Part shown: positions 22,978 through 34,063 of the stretch, piece after piece
Numbering within the stretch: the first letter of the stretch is position 1
Layout of the letters: each line of letters begins with the position of its first letter
DNA from: Proteles cristata cristata
Lineage: Eukaryota > Chordata > Mammalia > Carnivora > Hyaenidae
Length of the DNA stretch: 64,000 nucleotides
Direction: 5' to 3'
Assembly (NCBI GenBank): GCA_017311185.1
Contig: JAESUZ010005462.1
Location: forward strand, 2,604,001 to 2,668,000
Notes under the pieces: model-generated
What the model saw: only the letters and a program-made list of their open reading frames with translations
Told to the model about the DNA's origin: nothing
Databases searched by the model: none
Made by a program: the position numbers and the translations under genes

Positions 22978-24310
22978 AAACAGGCATTCACTTTTGAATA
23001 GTGATGCAAAAAGGCATATGTGCTACCTGTACCCACATATGCTGGATCTGTGGATTTCATCAAAAACGAATAAACAGATCCATTTATGGTTATTGGTTTA
23101 ATAAGCTTCTTAGTGGCAGGCACACGTCTAGAATTAAAACTAATGAACCTATATAAATCACTGATTTTGTGAAGCTTTAAATCTATGGGCTATAAACTTT
23201 TTAAGATACATTTTATGAAATATTATGTTACTGCAAGTTGAAGACAAGCAAGAACTAAGTAAATAAGTGTCATCAGCTTAAAATAATGTAACTAAGTAAG
23301 TATTAGGGAGAGAACGAGTGAAAGAGGGAGAGGTAGATATTAATTTTGTTACTGGCATACTGGGCTATGTATAAGCTCAAATATAATTTATTTTTAACAA
23401 AGATTATTTTCATAAACCAAATAAATAATAATAAATTATGACTAATGGAAGAAATAGAGTGAAGTTTTCCAGCAAATAAAAATAACGTTAAAAGAATAGA
23501 AGGCATAGTAATAACTACATTTATTTTAAAATACTACCATCTTAAAGCAAAATATTATTAAATTAAGTATGATTTTAAACAAATTCCGGATGGTAGAAGT
23601 TGGAAAAATTTTAAGCAAATTCCTCATGAAAACAGTTGTCAAGTGTCATGATCTTTATAGAATTCTCTGCCCCCAAAATGGCCATGGGAGAACCAAACAT
23701 TCAGATGGACATTTTCTTAACTAGTTTAGCAAATCTCACTTCCCTTCTCCCACCCAAATTCTTCCCTCACCCCTTTGTCTCCTGGAGTTGACAACAAAAT
23801 AAATCTTATTCAGAGTGACAAAATTTGTCTCAAAAAAGTTTGTGAGATTCAGCTGACCAATATGGATAGAAAAAAATAACAAATAAATACAACTTTTCCT
23901 TGAATCTATAATATTGGAGTTTTGTTCTAGAAAGAGAAAAAAAAACAAGCTTTGAGTTCTAGGGAAATAACTGGAGCAAGCTGGCCCCATGGCCTCACCT
24001 ACTCCAAGAGGCCTCATCTTAGGGCTAATCCATCCATGTCCAGCATGGCCAGAACAAGAGAACAAGAGTCAGGCATGGGCATTTGGGCTGGGGCTAGCCT
24101 TGAAGCTGGACGCATAAATATCTGTGGTTACTGTACCATTTGTCTAAAGACAAGGAAATGAAGTGCATTTCCCCAGGAATCAAACATTTTAGAGAAAATT
24201 TGGTTTGTCATAGAAAGATTGGTGCCATTCTTAGCCTGTCAGATACTCAACCAGCATTTTGGGGCTCATCATGAAGTCAATAATCCCTCTAAAATCACCA
24301 TAATCCCATC
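22978..24310. other. AT-rich unique DNA
   Basis: No assignable repeat or gene. A 109-codon minus-strand frame at 23736-24065 lacks recognisable domains. Confidence 0.5.
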
Positions 24311-24386
24311 TCACACACATGTACACACACACACACACATTCATTCATGCACACACTCATATACACACACACTCACACACACACAG
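24311..24386. repeat. Imperfect (CA)n tract
   Basis: CA-rich stretch with interruptions (ATGTA, TTCATTCATG, CTCATATA). The interruptions suggest an old, less mutable microsatellite. Confidence 0.9.
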
Positions 24387-24635
24387 GCTCCCAGGCAAAC
24401 AAATTGCTCTGCTTCCTGTCCATTGTATGGATGTGGCACTGTATATGTAGCTCACACATCCTGCCAATGTACTAGTGTATGGTTGAGGCATGCTGCTCAT
24501 CAAGCATGAAGGACTATTCCCTGGCTAGAAGCAAATGTGATGAAAGCATCTTCCACATAGCACTTCTTCCATTCCTGTTCGGGGACTTTCCTAAGGATAT
24601 CTACCAACTCAACAGAATGGAATATATGGTGTGGC

Positions 24636-24640
<5 letters not shown>

Positions 24641-24668
<28 letters not shown>
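24641..24668. repeat. (GT)n microsatellite
   Basis: Fourteen uninterrupted GT units after GGCTGTGC. Only 255 bp from the CA tract at 24311-24386, in the opposite register. Confidence 0.95.
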
Positions 24669-25539
24669 AAGGGTTATGTGGACAGATGCCCACAAGAGCC
24701 TGGGTCAGGACCACCAGTCTTTCTTCCCTTCTGAACCAAGCCAGAATTTGAATTCAGGTCTCCAGAGGGGAGAGCTTGCCAAGCCATTTACTGTGATAAT
24801 TGGTGCTATATCCACTACAAGCAGAAGTTCTGGGAACAAGAAAAAATTAAAAAAAAGCTTGGAGAAGAGAACTGGCCTTTGACATTCCCCACAATCCAAG
24901 CCAGCATGGCCCTGAAACCCCAAAATAGTTCCCTTGAGGGACACTTGTTTATTCGTCTGTTTTCATCCCTTGGTTTCCTACTTTTACCCAAAACCAAAGA
25001 AAGGGACAAAAGATACTAAAAGCAATGGTACATTCTTGCCATATTTCTCATCCATTCAGAGCTAAGAAGCATCAGAAATCTTGTGGGAAAGCCACTTCTC
25101 AGGAGATTTCTAACTCAGTTTCTCAACTACAGTGGTCTGGAGTTTGTTCCTAAGTTTTAGATAAGTTCCTAATTCCTGGTTGCTCAGCTCCTCAAATTTC
25201 AAATTCTCAGGTTCACATCAATCATTCCGAGAAATAAGCAAAATATTTCACATAACAAAATTTGTTGGTTTTTAACATATCTTTGGTCTGGATTTATAAG
25301 ATTTCTATGCCTTTGAGGAAAAACACGTATCTCCTGACAAAGTCCTGTCTCTTGTAATCTGAAGCCAGCTCTCACCAGCACCGCAGACCCCAACACCGAG
25401 CTACTAAACCAAGTGTGCTCTAAACAAAATGTACAAGGAAACCACAGAAATGAAGACAATTAGAGTAAATAAGATCCAGTGATCAAATATAGCTAATTTG
25501 TATCCATAATATTTGGGAGTTACACAGTCTGCTTTAATT
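24669..25539. other. Unique non-coding DNA
   Basis: No repeat or gene recognised. Confidence 0.5.
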
Positions 25540-25790
25540 TGAAAGATATCTCCCAGACCACACTGTTTTTTTTTTCCAAGGGGACTGCCTTTTGCTTTTA
25601 ATTATTGAATCTTAAGAATTCTTGCTATAATTTGGGGTTAGCTTGTAATTCTTGAAGAAGGAAAAAAAATCCAGCCCATAAATCCTTCTGTATTCCATCA
25701 GTTCCAATAATGGGCTTTTGTGGCCTAATTCACCATCAATTAACTGCATTTTTCAGAGGGGGTGGGTGAAGTGGAAGAGGAATTAAAGAA
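25540..25790. promoter_or_regulatory. Weak candidate conserved non-coding element
   Basis: TTGCTTTTAATTATTGAATC, CCAATAATGGGCTTTTGTGG and CCTAATTCACCATCAATTAA give a cluster of homeodomain-like TAAT cores in repeat-free sequence. This is suggestive only; conservation is not shown. Confidence 0.3.
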
Positions 25791-26329
25791 ACTAAACTCA
25801 TGGCAATCATGGCCTCAAATAGCAATAGAGTGAATGGACTCTCCTTGGCAAAAAGCCTCGACTAAATAGAATGTATAAGAAATGTCTCAAAAATAGAATA
25901 TGTAGTAAGGAAAAAATGAATTCTAAACAGCAAGACTTCATCCTACTGTTTTAAGAGATTTTGAGCATTCCCATGGTAAATAGTAGTTAGGAGTTCAACA
26001 GTGTTGCTCACATTTTAAGAAATGTGTTCTGAGGCTCCATCTTATTATCTCTAGTGATCCCTCTGACAGGAGATGGGGTATTGCCCTGGTCCCACTCAGG
26101 TATATAGTGGTGCACACGGGATCCTGACAACAAGTTGCCTTCATTCTCCAACTTGGACTTGTAGCAATGATGACAACAATTGTGCTCTACCCATTACAGT
26201 AAAGGAAGGGGTAATAGCCTAAGTCATCCCACTTGACTGTATATCATTTTATACATTTGTGCAATCTGTCAACACAAACCATCTATGAACCAGTGACAGG
26301 CTATATTAACCATGCCTTTTATTGTCTGT
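25791..26329. other. Unique non-coding DNA
   Basis: Nothing recognised. The right part may be the beginning of the LTR-like region that follows. Confidence 0.45.
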
Positions 26330-26800
26330 ATTCTGATACTTCAACATCTTGGGTCCTTGTTGATTCTGAAAGGACTGCCCCTCTCAGGGTTATCCAGTTC
26401 CTAGAGACAGTAAAGGCATGAGCTGTGTATGGCAAGCCAAACAATCCAGAGCTCAAACCCTCCTCTGCGGGCCTCTCACACTCTGGGCCATGTCCACCCA
26501 CCTAATCACTTCAGGGCCAGATACCAGACAACTAGAGATACTCCCTATGCCCCAGAACCCAATAAAAATTTTCCACCTTGTCAATCCTGAGCCTGTTTAT
26601 CCAGTCTCATTCACTCCTCCCCTCAGAACCACAATGAAATGTCTTGCCATATACCCGTATGACTGTCCCTGGTGCTTTCCTGTGTAGCCTGGGTGGTGTG
26701 GTGTGACTCCTCCCCTTGGGAACTGTGAGCAACAAACTTTATTTTCAATGGAAGCAGCCATCTAATCTGCTGACCTCGCCTCTAATATGGTGACTTGAAT
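26330..26800 (+). mobile_element. Possible class I ERV LTR remnant
   Basis: Has the order of an ERV1-type LTR: GACTGCCCCTCTCAGGGTTA, CCTAGAGACAGTAAAGGCAT, a CAATAAAAATTTTCCACC polyadenylation-like block, then GGTGTGACTCCTCCCCTTGG and GAGCAACAAACTTTATTTTC. No second LTR, primer-binding site or gag/pol/env remnant is visible. The 89-codon frame at 26418-26687 lies within it and is not considered a gene. The family is unassigned. Confidence 0.4.
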
Positions 26801-26870
26801 TATAACAAAACCTACAGTTTTTCTTTTTTTTCCTTTATTTTTCTTTCATAGTTTATTCTCAAGTTGGATA

Positions 26871-27091
26871 TTAAAAAATTTTAATTTTTCTTACTTTAGA
26901 CAGAAAGCATGCGAGCAGGGGAGAGACGAAAAAGGGGAGAGAGAGGGAAAAAGAGAGAGAGAGAGAAACTCAAGCAGGCTCCGTGTTCAGCAAAGAGCTC
27001 AATGCAGGGCTCTATCCCATGACCCTGGAATCATGACCTGAGCTGAAATCAAGAGTGAGTCACTCAACCAACTGAGTCACCAAGGCATCCC
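26871..27091 (-). mobile_element. CanSINE, older subtype, diverged
   Basis: GA-rich body (AAAAGAGAGAGAGAGAGA), then AATCATGACCTGAGCTGAAA, AATCAAGAGTGAGTCACTCA, and a degraded head ACTGAGTCACCAAGGCATCC. No clear TSD remains. Confidence 0.85.
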
Positions 27092-27267
27092 ATAAAGCCT
27101 ATACTTTAAAATAACATTTCCAGCTGGAGACATCAGGAATCAGGAATTCCTTCTTAAGAACAGGTTCATTTTTTTAGCAAACCAACCATGGAAAAAAAGT
27201 AACAAGGACAAATAGCATTCCTAATATTTAAAAATAAAATAATTTCTATCAAAGTGGGAATTAAAAA

Positions 27268-27291
27268 ATATATATATATACACATATATAT
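27268..27291. repeat. (TA)n-rich tract
   Basis: TATATATATATA, ACAC, then TATATATA: a short interrupted AT dinucleotide run. Confidence 0.9.
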
Positions 27292-27299
27292 TTGCAGGA

Positions 27300-28075
27300 G
27301 CATGTTATGGAAAAATAGGAACTCTCATAAATTGTGGGACTGTTTACAGGAACAACTTTTCTGTGAGGGTATTTGGCAAACGTATTTAAAGCCTTAGAAA
27401 TGTGCATATACTTTGACCCAGAAATTCTATTTTAAGGCCTATATCCTAGGGGAAAAAACCTAAATATTTAGTGAAATGCTTTTCCTAGAAGCATTACTCA
27501 TAACTGCAAAGAATATGGTAGAGGTGGAGGGGATGGGGGTGACTCTACAACTAAATATCCAGGAACAGATGACTGGTTAACTAATAGCACATTCCACCAT
27601 TCTACCATTTAAAACGATAGCATAGGTTATCATATATTCACACAGAAAAATATTCACAACATGATTTTAAGTCAAAAAGAAAAGATATTGCACAATAGTG
27701 TGTATAAACTGATGAAAAAGGTAAATAACTATATCTAAATACAGAATACCACAATTAAAGATACAAAGAATTTATCACCTATGTCTCACAAGTAGAAAAG
27801 CAGGTATTAACCACTATTTGTTCTAAGTATTTCCAAATCACAAATTACCCTTGTGTTATGGAGAGAAATGCCAGTGCTATGGTATTAGAGCACCAGGGAT
27901 GTACTGAAGGACTGGAAGAGTATGCTCTAGGTGAAAATAATGGTTATTCCTGGATGATGACATCATAGGTGCATTCACATTGTCTTCATTTTGCTTATTT
28001 GTATATCTAATGTTTCTACAATGAACTTACCTCATTTGTATTAAGAAAGAAATATGCTCTTAAACATTTTTAAAA
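27300..28075 (+). mobile_element. Old LINE-1 fragment (ORF2 end and 3' UTR)
   Basis: ATTGTGGGACTGTTTACAGG, CTTTGACCCAGAAATTCTAT, GAAGCATTACTCATAACTGC, ACAGATGACTGGTTAACTAA and CTGGATGATGACATCATAGG follow the order of an old L1 3' portion, ending with a poorly preserved A-rich tail near 28070. Heavily mutated; no frame survives. Confidence 0.65.
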
Positions 28076-28679
28076 CAACCTCTCTTAAGGAATGGACAGA
28101 AGGGTCAACTTAAAAGGAGTATTAACATACCTCACCCAACAGAATAAATTGTATCATTTTTAGGACTAATAGGATTTCTATGGGTCAGTTGGGTATAAAC
28201 CAGACCACAAAAACTGACAACCTGATTTGCTGACTGACTATATTTTATAGGCCAAAGAACAGGACATATAGTTTGGCAAATGCATCCCAGATCATGGCAA
28301 TCATGTTGTTCCTGAACTTGTCTAGCCTTTGAAAACAGCAGAGAACCACAAGTTCAAGACTTGAAGGAAAATCAAACCAAAAAACACCTAAACAAAGACG
28401 AAACAATAAATCGGCAAATTGGATTAAATTGCCACTCAAATCACTTTGGCTCAGCAACATTATAGGGGATCTCATCCATGCCAGGCAGGGGCTGGGTGCT
28501 GAAGGCAGAGAAATGAATGAGACACAGATTCTGTCTGTCCAAATGCAAGGCAATTTAGCATCTTCTCACCACCTGGGAAATGTCCAGACACAAGGTTAGA
28601 GGGGGCAATTACACAGGTCCCTAGAGGTGTAAATGTAGAAAGGTGGAGGCAAAACAGCCATGGAGCCAAATTCTACTGA
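28076..28679. other. Unique non-coding DNA
   Basis: No repeat recognised. Minus-strand frames at 28245-28553 (102 codons) and 28472-28669 (65 codons) show no domain. Confidence 0.45.
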
Positions 28680-28775
28680 CTGCCTATGTAAGTTAACTAC
28701 ATTGAGCTCCAGTTTCCATATACACAAAATGGGGATAATAATAGATGCTTCATGGAGATGCTGTGAAAAGTCACA
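28680..28775 (+). repeat. MIR SINE fragment
   Basis: GAGCTCCAGTTTCCATATAC, ACAAAATGGGGATAATAATA, GATGCTTCATGGAGATGCTG: the conserved MIR core (CTCAGTTTCC..., AAATGGGGATAATAATA) on the plus strand. Confidence 0.78.
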
Positions 28776-29390
28776 CCTATGGGGTCACCAGGTGAGTTCC
28801 CCTCTACCTCTTTCTATGAACACCCCACTGAACAAATGGTTAGCACCTGTTTGAACAGTCCAAAGCTCTTCTTGGCTGACTCAGCCTCATCACCATATAA
28901 TTTAAAGATGCTGTTTCAATAAATAATAGTTCTAAGAATATGTAGTGAATTTCCAACAATAGTTTCTGTGCAGAGTTCTAGACAGTCTTCATTGGATCAT
29001 CTATATTTCCTAAGAATTATCCTGCAATGATTTTCTAAAGTAGAGTTGCTTGAGCTGGCTGAAAGAAAATGTTACAATGTGCTTTTCATATGTCTTCACC
29101 TACTTTCTATCACATTTTTTTCCTGTGCACATTTAAAGAGTTTTTAATTCTCTTGCAAACTTGATTTATCTTGTAGTTCTGTAGACATTGGCCAACCCTT
29201 TAAGTTACTGTCCAAGAGTGGGATTTCCAAGGACTTTATAGGGGAAATACTATAAAAATGGGAGAGCAATGTAGGTCTGGGAGCATCATGAGAGTGTGGT
29301 ACAAGGCTGACCCTGAGGAAAGAGGAAACAGAAGTTGGTGGCAGTGTCCTCAACTGCTCCTCAATTTGAGGATGTTTCCACAAGGTCATC
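28776..29390. other. Unique non-coding DNA
   Basis: Nothing recognised beyond the target site of the SINE that follows. Confidence 0.5.
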
Positions 29391-29406
29391 AAGAAGTCCT
29401 CCAGAC

Positions 29407-29602
29407 TTGGGGCGCCCGGGTGGCTTAGTTGGTTAAGTGTCCGACTTTCACTCAGGTCATGATCTCGCGGTTCGTGGGTTCGAGCCCTGTGTCGGGCTCT
29501 GTGCTGACTGCCAGCTCAGAGCCTGGAGCCTGTTTCAGAGTCTGTCACTCCCCTCTCTCTCTGACCCTCCCCTGCTCATGCTGTCTCTCTCTCTCCTAGA
29601 AA

Positions 29603-29645
<43 letters not shown>

Positions 29646-29667
29646 AAACATTAAAAAAAAAAAAAAA
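29407..29667 (+). mobile_element. CanSINE, young copy, 16-bp perfect TSD
   Basis: Near-consensus head TTGGGGCGCCCGGGTGGCTT, intact CpGs (GATCTCGCGGTTCGTGGGTT), the GCTGACTGCCAGCTCAGAGC insertion and a tail starting CTCCTAGAAATAAATAAA. The TSD AAGAAGTCCTCCAGAC is perfect at 29391-29406 and 29668-29683. The tail holds an AAAT microsatellite and a long A run, features of a recent insertion that could still be polymorphic. Confidence 0.96.
29600..29646. repeat. (AAAT)n microsatellite in the SINE tail
   Basis: About eleven AAAT units inside the A-rich tail of the CanSINE at 29407-29667. Confidence 0.95.
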
Positions 29668-29683
29668 AAGAAGTCCTCCAGAC

Positions 29684-30662
29684 AATGCTGCCCATCAGAG
29701 CAGTCCTGGGTCTCTCAGGGACAGACCTGCCTCAGTATCCCTGCTGTTCAGTCATTGGCTGGGAGCAGTCTGTGGAAGCATGAGCTCAGAGGAAAGGTTG
29801 ATGATTTTCATAGCCAGCAGCTGGGCTCTGGCCTGTTACACACCTGGAGTTAAGGCCTGTGAGGCACATTCTTATGGCCACCACACCAACACTGAGGGAA
29901 ATTCATCATTCTGCAAGTGTTCACAAATCTGTAACTTTGCCCTCATATGTCACTAGAGTATCCAGAGGCAACACAAGATTTTAATACTACTTTATCATAT
30001 CACTTCATACTTTTCAACGTATGTCTTTGTTATACTCTTTGACTAATTTCAACAAATACCAGCCGGGATCCTGCACTGTACTGGCCAGCCCAAAAAGTGG
30101 ATGAAATTCAATCTAGAGTGGGTCTGGCCAGTACAATGGGGTGCACAAGGCTATCTAGTAAGGGGAGAAGTTGTCAAAAGAAGCAAATGGAGAAAGAAAA
30201 ACAGAATCTACAGAGTGTGGGCAAAATTTACCTAGGATACGTTCATGGATGCTGAAGGAAAGAGAACATTGAAGGAAAAGTGGTCAATCTAGCAGACAGA
30301 TTGAGAAGACCTAAGAACCGTAAGTTGTAGTAGGCAGGAAAAACACTGTATTCCCATAATATTGATGATACCTGCAGAGATTTTGTCTTTGTTTAAGCCA
30401 TGCAGGATCTAGGGTTTATCTTGTGAATTTGCTATTGAGGTATTTCTATATGGCTCTCACCCTTCATCCAGCCATTGCTATTATTGTCACTGCAACTCTG
30501 TGCTCCTCTGGGATCTCTACACATCTCTTTCCTTCAGATTCTGCACTATGAGAGAGTGGCTACTAAGGTTAAATGCATGCTGTCACCAGGGGAGATGAGA
30601 CACTGTAGTGCAAGGTCCCATGTTTCTCAGCAGGATCCTATCTGAGTCACCACTGGTCAATC
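29684..30662. other. Unique non-coding DNA
   Basis: No repeat or gene recognised. Confidence 0.5.
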
Positions 30663-31241
30663 ATGGAGCTTCAGGGGAAAGTACTGAAGTTACACAATAT
30701 AAGCCAAGGAATAGGCTTTACTATAAAACATTATTTATCCAAGCATCTAAAAGAGAAGAGAAAGTACAGGTCCCCAAGAACTTCACAACATCTCACAGAG
30801 AGATGTGCCAGAACTAGGGTACAGCCAGACTTGCTATGGGGTCTAGAGGAGGAACCCCTCCACAGCATGGACCTCCCTTTCTTTAGGTCCATTGTGGCAA
30901 AGCATTTCAGTCAATGGGGGAATACTGACTGTCAGTGCCAGTCTGGGTTTGGGGTGTCAACTATTCACAGAATTAAATACCTGTCGCAGAACATCAGCCA
31001 CCCAGAACCTGGAGACTTTAGGGGTCTACAGGAAATTGAAGTCTCCCCTGCAAAGGGAAAAATCTCAAGCTCCGAGGAGACAAAAATTGGGGAAAATCCT
31101 TCTGCAAAAAAAATAGGGGTCCTTTGGTACCAGAATTTATCAATCAGACAACACAAATTTAGCCTCATGAGCACTCTAAGACCAATATGCTCATTGTACC
31201 CCAGATTTGTAGTCAAAATAACTATATTATACAAGTGGTAA
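30663..31241 (+). other. Longest open frame in the window, probably non-coding
   Basis: 192 codons from ATG to TAA with no gap. The translation begins MELQGKVLKLHNIS, is rich in K, S, I and L, and shows no signal peptide, membrane segment, zinc finger, repeat or other motif that I know. There is no Kozak-like context of note, no promoter, no CpG island and no polyadenylation signal placed as expected. It overlaps another plus-strand frame (30892-31116) and a 114-codon minus-strand frame. With thousands of possible starts in 64 kb of AT-rich DNA, a frame this long can arise by chance. An unrecognised retroposed or retroviral fragment is the main alternative. Confidence 0.25.
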
Positions 31242-31537
31242 GTGGCATTAAAAATAAGTCCAAGACAAATGTGATGGTTGTTCAAAAAATGGAAAGAGAG
31301 CTTCAGCAAGTGAGATTATGAGGCAAGCCTTCATAAAAGAGAATTTGATCAGGAGCTGAATGGATAGGTAAAGTTTGGGCATGTAGGGTGGTGGACAAGG
31401 GCAACTGAGATGTAAATCAAAACTAAGTTACAGAGAAGAGCATCTTATCAGAACACAGGTGACTTTCAACACATGTTAACTGAAACATTGGGAACCACAT
31501 TCCATATCCTCTTAAAAATTTATTTCAAAACAGAGTA
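31242..31537. other. Unique non-coding DNA
   Basis: Nothing recognised with confidence. It may include the leading part of the L1 3' end that follows. Confidence 0.4.
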
Positions 31538-31793
31538 AAATGGTGATTATGAGGGAAGGTGGGAGAATAAAATTGGGGTGTTTAAGGATACAAACTTAAA
31601 ACAAACAGTAAATAGGCCATGGAGATCAATGCATAGTATAATGTATATAGACACTAATATATTATGAATCTGTAATGTGACAAATATCACTACATCTGTG
31701 CTTATATGACAATATATAAACGTATCAAAGTAACACCCTGTACACCTAATATTTAGACAGTGTTGCCTGTCAAATTTATTTAATAAAAACAAT
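31538..31793 (+). mobile_element. Old LINE-1 3' UTR end
   Basis: GATTATGAGGGAAGGTGGGA, ATGGAGATCAATGCATAGTA, ATAATGTATATAGACACTAA, CAATATATAAACGTATCAAA, CCCTGTACACCTAATATTTA and TTTATTTAATAAAAACA follow the L1MA/L1MB-type 3' end through to its polyadenylation region. 5'-truncated. Confidence 0.72.
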
Positions 31794-33433
31794 TCAGAAT
31801 GGAATTCAGGAATACCATTTTGATCAGGCAGATTATAATACTAGCAATTTAGACTCAGTAAGTGTTGGTGTGTGCTTCACTTTTCTCATAGTTTGGTCTG
31901 TTGTTCTATTAGGGTTCAACACAATTTTTTGTTTTTTTATTTTTCTAGACTTCAAATTTTGCTACTGAGATAGAAAACCCCACAATGGAATTATTTCTTT
32001 TTCCCAAATATGCAATTCTTTTCCATTCAATTCAGATGTTGGAATTCTGAATGTTTCTTGACATCTTGGGGCAAACTACCTAGTCAGGAGGTATTGCAGG
32101 ATAAAGAACTTCTGGAACAAAATATCAGTCTCTAAATCCTGACTAGGAATGTCTTGCATCAAGGACATGCAAAGCACGCAGGGGAGGCCCAAGACTCAGT
32201 TCCCTCTCTTGGCTCTAGTGAGTTTCTGCCTTTGTCATTCAAGCTGTGACGTATTTCCAAATGACCCCAAAATGTTTTTCTCTCTTTTATATTGTTTGTC
32301 TTGAGCTAGACTGGGTGTTAAAGATAAGCCAGGTTTGGAACTGGGTTGGAACCAAGTGTGACTAATCACCAGTCACTCGTGCAAGGAATACTTTTACCTG
32401 AGCACATCCCTCCTCTCATTCTCTACACTTCAGGTCAAATTCTGCTCTCCCTGACCCTATTCACTTCCAAGAAAATTCCTCCAATGGATAGTAAATTCAA
32501 CTGGATCCATAACACCTCTTTTCAAGTCCATGATGTGCTACTCCACTCAGGGATGATTGGTGTATATAATAATGCTAACTTCTGGTTCCTCTGTCTGACT
32601 CTTACTTCCAGGTAAAATCAAGTTCTAGTCCATGCTCTGCAACTAGCTCACATGGGACTTTTTGTAGGTCAATGCACCCCGGGTGCATGTTTCCTGAGAC
32701 ATTGTCATCCTTCTCCATGTCCATGTCCAAGGCAGACGTCATTAATTAATCATGACACTAAGTTCCAACATGAATTCAGAATTCTTCTAAACCCAGGACT
32801 CCAAGCAGCTGCTACCAACCAACTGGGGTTGAAATGAAAATGATTTGCCATCTTGGATTAAGCTTTCTTGCAGATTTATCAGTCTATTATTGCATTAAGT
32901 GAATGTAACAGCAGTATAGCATTAAGAGCAATGGGATAGACCAACTAATTCTGATGCAAATCCACATTTTTTAGTTGAAATTAAACAAAGCATGATTCAA
33001 CTTTTTAAACCAACACATGCCTTCACTTGAAGTAAAATATCTCTATAGTCAATGATGAAACTTAATGTTCGTTGGATAGGACAACAGAGTTTCTTCGGTA
33101 TACTTTGAACCTATTTCCAGTTAAGAACTAGCTTTTTAAAAAAATCATTTCATAGGTCAGATTACCAGTATCCTGTTATATCATCTAAGTTATTTTCTCC
33201 CACACAATTGTACATTTTATAAAATTTAGAGCAATAGACAAGGACAAATGATTAATGACAAATCTTTCTTCAGTGAAATGAATTTAAATGGATCTAGTAG
33301 CCCATGCATCAGAAACTATCAAGCCTAATGATAGGAACTTCCGCATGAGAATCTGGAAACCTTAGGAAGATAATGCCCTAATTATGTTTCTGTCATGCCA
33401 CAGTCTTTGACAGTTTATAGACATCTCCTGTAA
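31794..33433. other. Unique non-coding DNA, 1.6 kb
   Basis: No transposon recognised. The right part (about 32840-33400) is AT-rich and repeat-free, with several TAAT and ATTA cores, and may contain conserved sequence, but it is unremarkable by eye. Confidence 0.45.
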
Positions 33434-33545
33434 GAGCTTGTAAGTTCCTCAAGAACTGAGACCCTGCTCTATTTATCTCTAAATCTCAAAAGCCTGGGAC
33501 ATCAACTAATCAGTTGTGGATGAATGGCTTTTGAGTGAATCTTCC
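33434..33545 (+). mobile_element. LINE-2 3' end
   Basis: GCTTGTAAGTTCCTCAAGAA, CTGAGACCCTGCTCTATTTA and TTGTGGATGAATGGCTTTTG match the L2 3' terminal consensus (TGTAAGCTCCTTGAGGGCAG ... AATGAATGA) in order. Confidence 0.65.
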
Positions 33546-33999
33546 CATTGCTCAGGCCTTCATGGAGCAGACTTGAAAATACATGGGGGTTTTAGAAGGG
33601 AGCTTCTGCTCTCTGCACACATGCCCATTACTGTCAGGTGGTGGAAGGACCCCAGGAATCCTTTCTTGGAACACTGTTCCTGGAAAAGTGGGCAGGAACA
33701 CTGCTTCCAGGCTTGACTACAGTTTCTATCAGGCTGATCCAATTTGCCGTCTCTCCAGCAGGAACTCAATGTCCAGAGGTGAGAAGGGGGCTTCTTTGAA
33801 GAATCAATAGCAGATGCTGAGAATGTCCCAGTCTTTGGCCCTCAGGCAAAACACATAAACTTGAAATGACAAAACCCCCTAAAAAGTTCATTAGAACATC
33901 TGGGCACCTTATCAGGGATTTATCAAGCTTTCCAGAGTTGATCCAAGTCTTGTTTTAATAAAAATTTCCTGCCCATAAACAATTTATGCCAAGGAATTT
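33546..33999. other. Unique non-coding DNA
   Basis: Opposed frames of 66-75 codons at 33516-33810 mirror one another and show no domain. Confidence 0.45.
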
Positions 34000-34063
34000 T
34001 TTCCTTTTCTCCTCCTCCTCCTTCTTCTTCTTCTTCTCTTTCTTCTTCTCTCCCTCCTTCTCT
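34000..34063. repeat. Pyrimidine (CTT/CTC)n tract
   Basis: Almost pure C/T stretch with CTC and CTT triplet phases, able to form triplex-type structures in principle. Confidence 0.92.

Noticed and set aside
24311..24386. CRISPR-like or regularly spaced repeat array
   Set aside because: The spacing is just interruptions in a CA microsatellite. Mammalian context rules out CRISPR.
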